Both the position numbers and the translations under genes were made by a program. Under the pieces are notes generated by a model that was given only the letters and a program-made list of their open reading frames with translations, searched no databases and was not told the DNA's origin. Below are positions 38,907 through 43,700 of a stretch of DNA of 43,700 nucleotides, piece by piece. The DNA is from Parafrankia irregularis. GTDB taxonomy: Bacteria > Actinomycetota > Actinomycetes > Frankiales > Frankiaceae. The stretch covers positions 1-43,700 of the forward strand of contig NZ_FAOZ01000048.1 in assembly GCF_001536285.1 (NCBI RefSeq). Reading direction: 5' to 3'. How positions within the stretch are numbered: the stretch's first letter is position 1; every line of letters begins with the position of its first letter.

Positions 38907-39335
38907 TTACCGGCGGTGGTAGCGGGTGGGCAGGACGGTCAGGTACGGGCCGTAGGTGCCGACGGGGGTGGCCATGGCCAGCGAGCGGATCTCCACGTCC
39001 CACTCGCCGTAGACCGGATGCAGGCTGATCCCGACGGTCTGCGGCAGCCAGGTCCGGTCCGCCACCGCCTGGACCCGGTCGAGGCGGCCGGTGAGCAACG
39101 GGCGCAGCGCCTCGGTGACCGTGGCCAGCCCGGCCTCGGTCGGCCCGGCGGTGCGCTCGTAGGTCCAGGCGAGCCCGCGGTCGACGAGCACCCGCAGGGT
39201 GGCGGGGTGCAGCTGCCGGCGGGTGAGGGTGGCGCTGGGGCCGTCGGCGGTGAGCAGCGTGGTGGTGAGTCGGAGGAGGGTGTGCGCCTGCGGCCTGGTC
39301 AGTCCGCTGATCGTGATGTCCACCGGTACCCCCAT
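38907..39335 (-). CDS. Hypothetical protein under the 26-bp direct-repeat operator
   Basis: A 142-residue soluble protein (DITISGLTRPQAHTLLRLTT start, later VGISLHPVYGEWDVEIRSLA). The fold looks alpha/beta. ATG 39335 is used; GTG 39323 after a GGGGG run is an alternative. A promoter TTGACA-17-TAGCGT runs towards it through the direct repeats at 39341-39401, the same -10 as at site A. Confidence 0.72.
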   Translation of the reverse strand: MGVPVDITISGLTRPQAHTLLRLTTTLLTADGPSATLTRRQLHPATLRVLVDRGLAWTYERTAGPTEAGLATVTEALRPLLTGRLDRVQAVADRTWLPQTVGISLHPVYGEWDVEIRSLAMATPVGTYGPYLTVLPTRYHRR

Positions 39336-39340
39336 CCGAG

Positions 39341-39401
39341 TTGTCGTTTCAAAATGAAACGCTAACCGGGTGGGGTTGTCGTGTCAATATGAGCCGCTAA
39401 C
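39341..39401. promoter_or_regulatory. Tandem 26-bp operator between divergent genes
   Basis: Two direct copies (39341-39366 and 39376-39401) of a site starting TTGTCGTTTCAA and ending GCTAAC, with 4 mismatches in 26. The first has a perfect inner dyad CGTTTCA-AAA-TGAAACG. Both end in CGCTAAC, the family C iteron core. They cover promoters in both directions, so the small HTH protein at 39417 is the obvious candidate binder. Confidence 0.75.
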
Positions 39402-39416
39402 GGTAGGGTGTCGGGT

Positions 39417-39644
39417 ATGGCCCGACCGGTATGGACGTCCCGCACTCCCGAGGACCAGGCCGCGCTGGACGCGCTGGTGGCCGCGGTCCACCGCGCGGAC
39501 ACGGCGGAGGAGGAGATGTGGGTCGCGGCGCAGGCCGCGCGGGCCCAGGGAGTGCCGGCGGATCGGGTGGCCGCTCTGGTCAGGAGGGGACGCAGCACGG
39601 TCTACCGCGAGCTGGAGCGGCGGGCCGAGACCGACCCGGCCTGA
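39417..39644 (+). CDS. Small helix-turn-helix regulator
   Basis: A 75-residue protein. Residues 14-70 are helical (EDQAALDALVAAVHRADTAE; then QGVPADRVAALVRRGRSTVY), a Sigma70-region-4-like or Hin-like helix-turn-helix with ADRVAALVRRGRSTVYREL. TAGGGT lies 7 nt before ATG 39417, so the transcript may be nearly leaderless. It is divergent from 38907-39335 across the tandem operator. Confidence 0.8.
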   Translation: MARPVWTSRTPEDQAALDALVAAVHRADTAEEEMWVAAQAARAQGVPADRVAALVRRGRSTVYRELERRAETDPA

Positions 39645-40069
39645 CCGCCGGGCGGGTGCACAGCACGGGCTGTGTCACTCGTGGTCTTTCCACGGTGACA
39701 GCCTGTGGGTGACCCCAACCGCGGGCCCGTCCGCGTACCTGACCGGGGCCCTGCTTAGCGGGGCGTTGCCCGAGTGCACAGTGGGCTGGTCAGCGGGGGT
39801 GCGGGGTGTACCCGAGTGGGCCAAGACTCGTAGGCCCCCGCGCCCTGATCCCCCGCCCCCGGCCGTCCCCGTCGACATTCTCGGTCCTACGACAGGGGAG
39901 CCTGGCCAACGTGCGGAGGGGGCGGCAGGTCCCTGACCAGCACCGCTCGGCCCGTCCTGTCGGCCAGGCCCCCTCCGTCCCTAGTAGGAGGGGATACCGG
40001 CCCCCGAAGCGGAGGGACTAGCGGAGGGTATAGCGGAGCCCGGGGGGTGATCATCTCCCTGCATAACCG
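39645..40069. other. Intergenic region with 12-bp iterons
   Basis: About 425 bp without a supported gene. Contents: inverted GGAGGGGGC/GCCCCCTCC arms (39915-39977), CCCTCC/GGAGGG arms near 39970-39992, and three tandem 12-bp units AGCGGAGGG at 40008, 40020 and 40032. In reverse these read CCTCCGCTA, sharing CCGCTA with iteron families A and C. Confidence 0.6.
40008..40043. repeat. Three 12-bp iterons (family D, AGCGGAGG)
   Basis: AGCGGAGGGACT, AGCGGAGGGTAT and AGCGGAGCCCGG in exact tandem. The 12-bp period equals that in the partition gene, and the TAGCGG core equals that of families A and C. Confidence 0.65.
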
Positions 40070-40083
40070 TCACGTGACGATCG
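40067..40083. repeat. 17-bp direct repeat flanking 40070-40708 (copies 40067-40083, 40722-40738)
   Basis: CCGTCACGTGAYGATCG occurs at both ends of the gene, one mismatch in 17. It contains the palindrome TCACGTGA. The gene's stop codon is inside the first copy, and its start is 14 bp from the second. Confidence 0.65.
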
Positions 40084-40708
40084 TCGGGGGTGTTCGTCGC
40101 CGGCGGCGGGTGCGTCGGTGGGTGTCCACCGCGTCGAGGATGGCGGTCACCGCGGCGCCGCGGGTGCGGTGCGCCCGGGTCCGGTGCGGTACCGGGCCGG
40201 GGACCCAGCCGGTCCACCCGCGGTGGTCCCGGGTGACCGTGCCGCCGTAGACGCCGCCGGTCAGCAGCAGCCGGTACGTCCCCGCCGGCGCCCCGTCAGG
40301 CCGGCGCAGGGTGTGGCCGCGGCCGTGGCGGGCCAGGGTGGTCGCGGCGGTGTCCAGCAGCTGCTGGCCGCCGGCGAGCGTGGCCGTCAGGTCCGTCAGG
40401 CTCTCCCCCGGCCCGCCGGGGTCCTCTCCGGGGTCGGCCGCGGTGGGCAGTCGGGCCAGCAGCCCGGCTATCTCGTGGCGGAGGGTGGCCACCAGCTCCG
40501 GGTCGGGCACCGCGGCGTCCAGGGCCAGGCCCACGGCGCGGACCGCGTCCAGCAGTCCGGCCACGCTCGGGGGGTCGGCCGGTGTGCTGGCTCTGGCGGC
40601 GAGGCGGGTCCGGTAGGCACGCTGCTGGCAGGCCCGGGACGCGTACACCGCCGCCCGCCCCCGCTGGCCGGTGCGGGTGGGACCGGGCGGGGGCAGCCGC
40701 AGCCGCAA
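40070..40708 (-). CDS. Protein with a degraded Cys-knuckle start and helical core
   Basis: A 212-residue protein if TTG 40708 is the start. The N-terminal GRAAVYASRACQQRAYRTRL resembles the zinc-knuckle motif R-x-Y-C-S-x-x-C-x-x-x-A-Y-R of the coiled-coil protein at the origin, but one Cys is replaced by Ala and the upstream Cys pair (CRWLR) is outside the ORF start, so metal binding is doubtful. The middle is helical; residues about 130-170 look beta-rich (TYRLLLTGGVYGGTVTRDHR). The tail is very basic. Confidence 0.65.
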   Translation of the reverse strand: MRLRLPPPGPTRTGQRGRAAVYASRACQQRAYRTRLAARASTPADPPSVAGLLDAVRAVGLALDAAVPDPELVATLRHEIAGLLARLPTAADPGEDPGGPGESLTDLTATLAGGQQLLDTAATTLARHGRGHTLRRPDGAPAGTYRLLLTGGVYGGTVTRDHRGWTGWVPGPVPHRTRAHRTRGAAVTAILDAVDTHRRTRRRRRTPPTIVT

Positions 40709-40815
40709 CCAGCGGCACCGGCCGTCACGTGATGATCGGCCATGGTCGGCACGCTACCTCCCACTTCGGCGGAGGGGGTGGCTGCGGGGGTGCGGGAGGG
40801 GTGGCGGAGCCGGTG

Positions 40816-41358
40816 TCATCCGGCTCCGTCGTTGTCCGCTCGGGTGCCGGTGGGCTGGTCGGCGCGCCAGCCGCGGCCGCGCCGGCCGGTGTGCCAGGCC
40901 CGCACGGCGGCCGGGTCCCAGACCGGGGTCCGGCCGATGCGGCGGGCGGGGGCGGGGGCCTGGTCGCGGGAGACGTAGCCGGACCAGGTGTCGGCGCCGA
41001 CGGGGGCGCCGACGCTGTCCAGGTAGGCCAGGACGTCGTCGCGGGTCCACAGCCTCTCGGAGCCCGCGGTGGTGTCCGGGTGGGGCAGGGTTCCGCCGGG
41101 GATGGCGCACCAGTGCTCGGTGCCGGCGTAGGCGAGCCGGCGGACACCGGCGGTGTCGGCGTGGCGGATGGCCCACAGGTCGAGGTCCTCCACCGCGTCG
41201 CCGGCGACGCGGGCCAGGTTCCCGGCCTCGCCGGGGCCGTCGATGTCGACGCCGGCGGCCGCGGCCGCGGTGGCTGCGGCGCGCAGGTGCATCAGCGCGG
41301 CCTTGACGTGGCGGGAGAACATGACCGCCGCGGTGGTGGTCGGGTCGGTGTCGGCCAT
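40816..41358 (-). CDS. Helix-turn-helix (AlpA/excisionase-like) protein
   Basis: A 180-residue protein. The N-terminal part is helical (VMFSRHVKAALMHLRAAATA). The C-terminal part has WTRDDVLAYLDSVGAPVGAD then GYVSRDQAPAPARRIGRTPV and WDPAAVRAWHTGRRGRG, the winged-helix pattern of AlpA/excisionase-type DNA-binding proteins. ATG 41358 overlaps the stop of the preceding gene (TGATG), so the two form an operon. It could regulate transfer or copy number. Confidence 0.75.
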   Translation of the reverse strand: MADTDPTTTAAVMFSRHVKAALMHLRAAATAAAAAGVDIDGPGEAGNLARVAGDAVEDLDLWAIRHADTAGVRRLAYAGTEHWCAIPGGTLPHPDTTAGSERLWTRDDVLAYLDSVGAPVGADTWSGYVSRDQAPAPARRIGRTPVWDPAAVRAWHTGRRGRGWRADQPTGTRADNDGAG

Positions 41359-41645
41359 CACCGCGCCGCCGGCGCCGGGCGGGAGGTGCGCAGGGTGGTC
41401 AGCGCGGCGAGCGCGGTGGCCGCGGCCTGGGCGAGGGCGGCGTGCGTGGCCGCCGCAGTCTGGTGCTCGCCGGGGGACAGCGGGTCGTCCGGGTACGGCT
41501 CGCCGTCCTCGTCCACCTGCCCCGGCGTGATCGGGTCGGTCACGTCACGCAGGTGGGTCTCTGCGGCGGCGAGGTGGCGCTGGTAGTCGGTGTACGCCTC
41601 GGTGATCATGCCCAGCAGTGAGTCCGTGTCGGTGGTCGTCGCCAT
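41358..41645 (-). CDS. Small helical protein, leaderless
   Basis: A 95-residue protein (MATTTDTDSLLGMITEAYTD start) with two helical halves joined by an acidic loop DEDGEPYPDDPL. The promoter at 41653-41680 places the -10 only 7 nt from ATG 41645, so the mRNA is probably leaderless. Coupled to the excisionase-like gene. Confidence 0.75.
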   Translation of the reverse strand: MATTTDTDSLLGMITEAYTDYQRHLAAAETHLRDVTDPITPGQVDEDGEPYPDDPLSPGEHQTAAATHAALAQAAATALAALTTLRTSRPAPAAR

Positions 41646-41652
41646 ACCCACG

Positions 41653-41680
41653 ACGATACAAGGTCAGATTGTAACGTCAA
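41653..41680 (-). promoter_or_regulatory. Leaderless promoter with TACAA-TTGTA dyad
   Basis: On the minus strand TTGACG (-35), a 16-nt spacer and TATCGT (-10) directly precede the start codon at 41645. The spacer holds the dyad TACAA-7 nt-TTGTA (41657-41673), a likely repressor site. Confidence 0.7.
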
Positions 41681-41709
41681 GTGGATGGCCGTATCCGTCA
41701 CCGGCACAT

Positions 41710-41742
41710 GGGGAAGGTCCTCCCGGAACGGAGGACCTCCCC
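41710..41742. terminator. Hairpin between two minus-strand genes
   Basis: GGGGAAGGTCCTCC and GGAGGACCTCCCC pair over 13 bp with one bulged base and a 6-nt loop, 19 bp beyond the stop at 41761. Confidence 0.75.
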
Positions 41743-41760
41743 AGGGCGATCAGGCCGGCG

Positions 41761-41976
41761 TCACAGCCCGCGTGCGAGCACGCTGGCCAACGCGAGGGCG
41801 AGGGCCAGGGCGCCGGCGCCCGCGCCGCCGCCGGTGAGGACGGCGCCGGCGGGATCCGCGCCGTCGATCCAGTCGAGGAGGCCGGCGACCAGCCCGACGA
41901 GGGCACCCAGCGCGCTCGCGAGAGTGACCACGAGGACCCGCACGAGCAGCGATCCGCGGGCGGTGTCCAGGGGCAT
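41761..41976 (-). CDS. Small two-span membrane protein
   Basis: A 71-residue protein with hydrophobic helices at about 12-33 (VRVLVVTLASALGALVGLVA) and 45-68, separated by LDWIDGADPAG. The frame is open further upstream (to 42204), but composition there is not protein-like; ATG 41976 is the first good start. Ends just before a terminator. Confidence 0.65.
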   Translation of the reverse strand: MPLDTARGSLLVRVLVVTLASALGALVGLVAGLLDWIDGADPAGAVLTGGGAGAGALALALALASVLARGL

Positions 41977-42478
41977 GGCGTCATACCCGCGCGGTTTTTG
42001 TGGGTGGCGTGCGGTATGCAAGAGGCGTCTCCTAGTCGAGGCGAGCCCCGGCGACGTCGACCACTCCGCCAAGAGATAACGATCGGCGTCGCCGGGAGGG
42101 AACCCTTCCCGGATCAAGGGATATCGCAGGGGTCCGACACATCCGCACCCCACCCGTAGCGGGCGGTGCCTGGAATCTCTCCCTCCGTGGCCAACTGGAG
42201 TCACCTGGTGGCCGCCGAGTCGGTTTCCTCAACTCCAGCCCACCGTGTCCCGGGAAGTGTGGCGTAGATCACGGGCAGGGTGGGCCGGCGAGGACGAGTT
42301 CGGCCTGGCCGGTGGCCAACGAGAGGGCGGACGGGAGTTCTCCGTGGGGCCGGCGCGGGAACGCGCCGAACCTGAGGGCGACTGGTGGCTCGGGTGCACG
42401 CCGCCACGACCCTTCCCGCGCTTCCTCGCGGCGGGAAGGGTGGGAAATCGGTTGTCGTGGGTGGGAAGTTTTGTCCCA
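41977..42478. other. Intergenic region before the duplicated modules
   Basis: About 500 bp with no gene I would support. The open frame at 42245-42487 ends inside repeats and has no ribosome site. Contains the hairpin CCCTTCCCGC/GCGGGAAGGG (42410-42440) and the G-rich repeats GGGTGGGAA (42439, 42460) leading to GTCCCACCC. Confidence 0.5.
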
Positions 42479-42697
42479 CCCATGTAGGGATCGCGCGAAG
42501 ATGGCCACTCCGAGCTGGCAGGTCACGGTAGTTGGCCATCGCCGGTGCGCCGGCGACCGGCGGTGTTGGCCAGCGCTGGCGGTGCCAGCGCGATGCACAG
42601 CGGGGCCCTGACCAGCGGATTGGCCAAGTAGACCGAGTTCTGGCCACGCAGTGGCCAAGTAGCGCGGCGAGTGGCCAGGTAGATCCGATCCCTACAA
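42479..42697. repeat. Repeat module U1 with seven TGGCCA hexamers
   Basis: Begins CCCATGTAGGGATCG and ends ATCCCTACAA. TGGCCA starts at 42502, 42533, 42567, 42621, 42641, 42652 and 42672. Several copies are extended to TGGCCAAGTA. It contains no TGGCGA or TCGCCA. The shared framework with U2 includes GCTGGCAG/GCTGGCGG, TGCACAGCGGG and TGACCAGCGG. Confidence 0.9.
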
Positions 42698-42928
42698 CCC
42701 ATGTAGGGATCGGCCGGAGATGGCGAGCCCGTGCTGGCAGTTCTCGTTGTTGGCGAGCGCCGCGCGGGCGGGCATCGGGCCTGTTGGCGAGCGCTGGCAC
42801 CGCCAGCAGGTGCACAGCGGGAGGATCGCAGGGCCGTGACCAGCGGTTCGCCAAGTAGGCCGCGTCGCTCGCCATCCACGCGCCAACTGCGGTGGCGACT
42901 CGCCATCTTCCCGCGATCCCTACAACCC
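42698..42928. repeat. Repeat module U2 with seven TGGCGA/TCGCCA hexamers
   Basis: Begins with the same CCCATGTAGGGATCG and ends ATCCCTACAACCCA. TGGCGA starts at 42721, 42751, 42785 and 42893; TCGCCA at 42848, 42869 and 42900. It contains no TGGCCA. Sites line up in order with those of U1, including TCGCCAAGTA opposite TGGCCAAGTA. Confidence 0.9.
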
Positions 42929-43144
42929 ACGGGTCCACCCACCGGCCCGCTCACCAGACCCCCCACCGGCCCGCCCGTAAAGGTGGGCGGGTGGGCCGTG
43001 GGTGCCCAGCGGCTGGTCAACGCGGACGCGGGACCCACCCGAGCACTCCGTGACATAAGGACCGGCACGGTCTCGCTGTCATCGTCGGCGCTGCCGTGTC
43101 CAGCCCCGCCGGGGCTCGTGTGTCAGATCAGCGTCAGATCACTG
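42929..43144. other. Intergenic region after the duplicated modules
   Basis: About 215 bp without a gene. A hairpin GCCCGCCC/GGGCGGGT region lies at 42970-42995, and a direct repeat GTCAGATCA at 43123 and 43132 lies next to the stop of the 43145 gene. Nothing else identified. Confidence 0.5.
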
Positions 43145-43516
43145 TCAGGTGTCGGGGTCGTCATCGGTGTGCACGGTCCAGCCGGCCGGGGTGTGGGCAC
43201 GGGCCGCGGTGGCGGCGGCGTCCGCGACGGTGGCGGGGTCGCAGCCGTGGCCGGCGGGCCAGGACCAGCGGGTGTGTCGTTCCTCGAGTCGGCCGGAGGT
43301 GCCGACGGTGCCGCCGCCGCTATAGCCGGCGCGGTGCGCGGCCGTGTCGATGACGTCGCGCAGGTCGTTGGGCAGCCGGTCGGCGCCGGGGTGGCGCACG
43401 ACGAGCCGGCGGCCGCCGGAGGCGTAGAACTCGGCGTCGTGGACGGCGACCAGGCCGGTCATGCGCACGACCCACTCCTCGGTGGTCTCGCCGGGCCGGC
43501 GGCGTACATCGTCCAC
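43145..43516 (-). CDS. Hypothetical protein divergent from the coiled-coil gene
   Basis: A 123-residue protein. GTG 43516 has a perfect AGGAGG 6 nt upstream, so it is preferred over the open frame to 43564. It contains ETTEEWVVRMTGLVAVHDAE, RRLVVRHPGADRLPNDLRDV and TAARAHTPAGWTVHTDDDPD. No family recognised. It shares the palindromic control region at 43559 with the KfrA-like gene. Confidence 0.72.
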   Translation of the reverse strand: MDDVRRRPGETTEEWVVRMTGLVAVHDAEFYASGGRRLVVRHPGADRLPNDLRDVIDTAAHRAGYSGGGTVGTSGRLEERHTRWSWPAGHGCDPATVADAAATAARAHTPAGWTVHTDDDPDT

Positions 43517-43558
43517 AGGGGGCCTCCTCTCCCGGGCGGGCCGGCCGGCCCGCAACAC

Positions 43559-43621
43559 GATCACCCTACGATAAAACCAGATTTGTGTTTCCGGAAATCT
43601 AGTTTTACGGGTAGGGTGATC
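43559..43621. promoter_or_regulatory. 63-bp near-perfect palindromic control region
   Basis: GATCACCCTAC (43559-43569) mirrors GTAGGGTGATC (43611-43621). Inside, TAAAACCAGATTT (43572-43584) mirrors AAATCTAGTTTTA (43595-43607) with one mismatch. The centre holds TTTCCGGAAA. It is AT-rich for this plasmid and lies between two divergent starts (43516, 43625), as expected for an autoregulated KfrA-type operator. Confidence 0.85.
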
Positions 43622-43624
43622 AGC

Positions 43625-43700
43625 ATGACGGAGCTTCCGCTCGACGCCGAGCCTGCCGTGTCCCTCGAGTCCCCGGCCGCGCAGGGGGTGCAGGGGGTGC
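43625..43700 (+). CDS. KfrA-like gene, 5' part (continues at position 1)
   Basis: ATG 43625, 3 bp beyond the palindrome, begins MTELPLDAEPAVSLESPAAQ and continues through the terminal overlap into the coiled-coil gene at 1-1180. The ribosome site is weak (GGGTAGGGTGATC). See the entry at position 1 for the domain description. Confidence 0.85.
   Translation, partial: MTELPLDAEPAVSLESPAAQGVQGV

Noticed and set aside
42245-42487. 80-codon plus-strand ORF before the duplicated modules
   Set aside because: No ribosome site, it ends inside module U1, and the codon composition is uneven.

Overview
The window is the complete sequence of a circular plasmid from a high-GC actinobacterium. The last 20 bases (43681-43700) repeat the first 20. 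Collapsing that overlap gives a circle of about 43,680 bp and restores one uninterrupted gene across the join (ATG at 43625, stop at 1180). The actinobacterial origin rests on almost pure G/C third codon positions, GTG starts, GTGA/ATGA gene overlaps, a WhiB-like protein, DUF2637 (SpdB-like) and single-protein TraB/FtsK transfer genes, and a HutC-type GntR regulator. A Pseudonocardia-like host is a guess from overall style, not a result.

Layout. 43.1-1.2 kb: a small gene divergent from a zinc-knuckle coiled-coil (KfrA-like) gene across a long palindrome. 1.3-6.5 kb: an operator-controlled operon with a MoxR AAA ATPase, a VWA protein, a P-loop protein, a 359-aa unknown and a Cys-rich protein, closed by a 24-bp-arm terminator. 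6.9-8.4 kb: an AT-richer, mostly non-coding stretch and a decayed NB-ARC gene. 8.4-11.5 kb: a serine recombinase and small genes (one SepF-like), separated by four dispersed 38-39-bp palindromic repeats, plus a roughly 400-bp field of nested perfect palindromes. 11.5-12.6 kb: an Mrr-like nuclease and a membrane partner. 12627-17899: an intact Tn3-family transposon (37-bp inverted repeats, 5-bp target duplication AAGAT) carrying tnpA, tnpR and a GAF-EAL c-di-GMP phosphodiesterase gene as passenger. 17.9-20.6 kb: a PIN/RHH toxin-antitoxin pair and a ParA/RHH partition locus whose second gene carries 12-bp-spaced DNA iterons. 20.9-22.2 kb: GNAT and GntR.

22.5-33.8 kb: a long co-directional block of short-overlap genes (WhiB, several membrane proteins, SpdB-like, TraB, Nudix, tiny Cys-rich proteins, DUF5131) that is the conjugative transfer and spread region. 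34.0-36.8 kb: an RHH protein, a coupled leader ORF, a probable replication initiator with embedded G/C-tract palindromes, and a DUF4326 gene. 36.8-38.1 kb: an iteron region with three repeat families sharing the core GCTA but differing consistently at the next base, then a 244-bp inverted-repeat element. 38.1-42.0 kb: small regulatory and unknown genes. 42.48-42.93 kb: two tandem modules of about 220-230 bp in which seven TGGCCA hexamers of the first are replaced by seven TGGCGA/TCGCCA hexamers in the second.

How it fits together. Replication (initiator plus iterons), partition (ParA/RHH plus iterons), conjugation (TraB plus a candidate 9-bp-repeat clt site) and stability (toxin-antitoxin) are all represented. 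A repeated 16-bp palindrome of the form AAAACG-NN-CGTTTT occurs at five places and may be a plasmid-wide operator or centromere. The most unusual theme is paired repeat modules whose binding-site cores have changed together.
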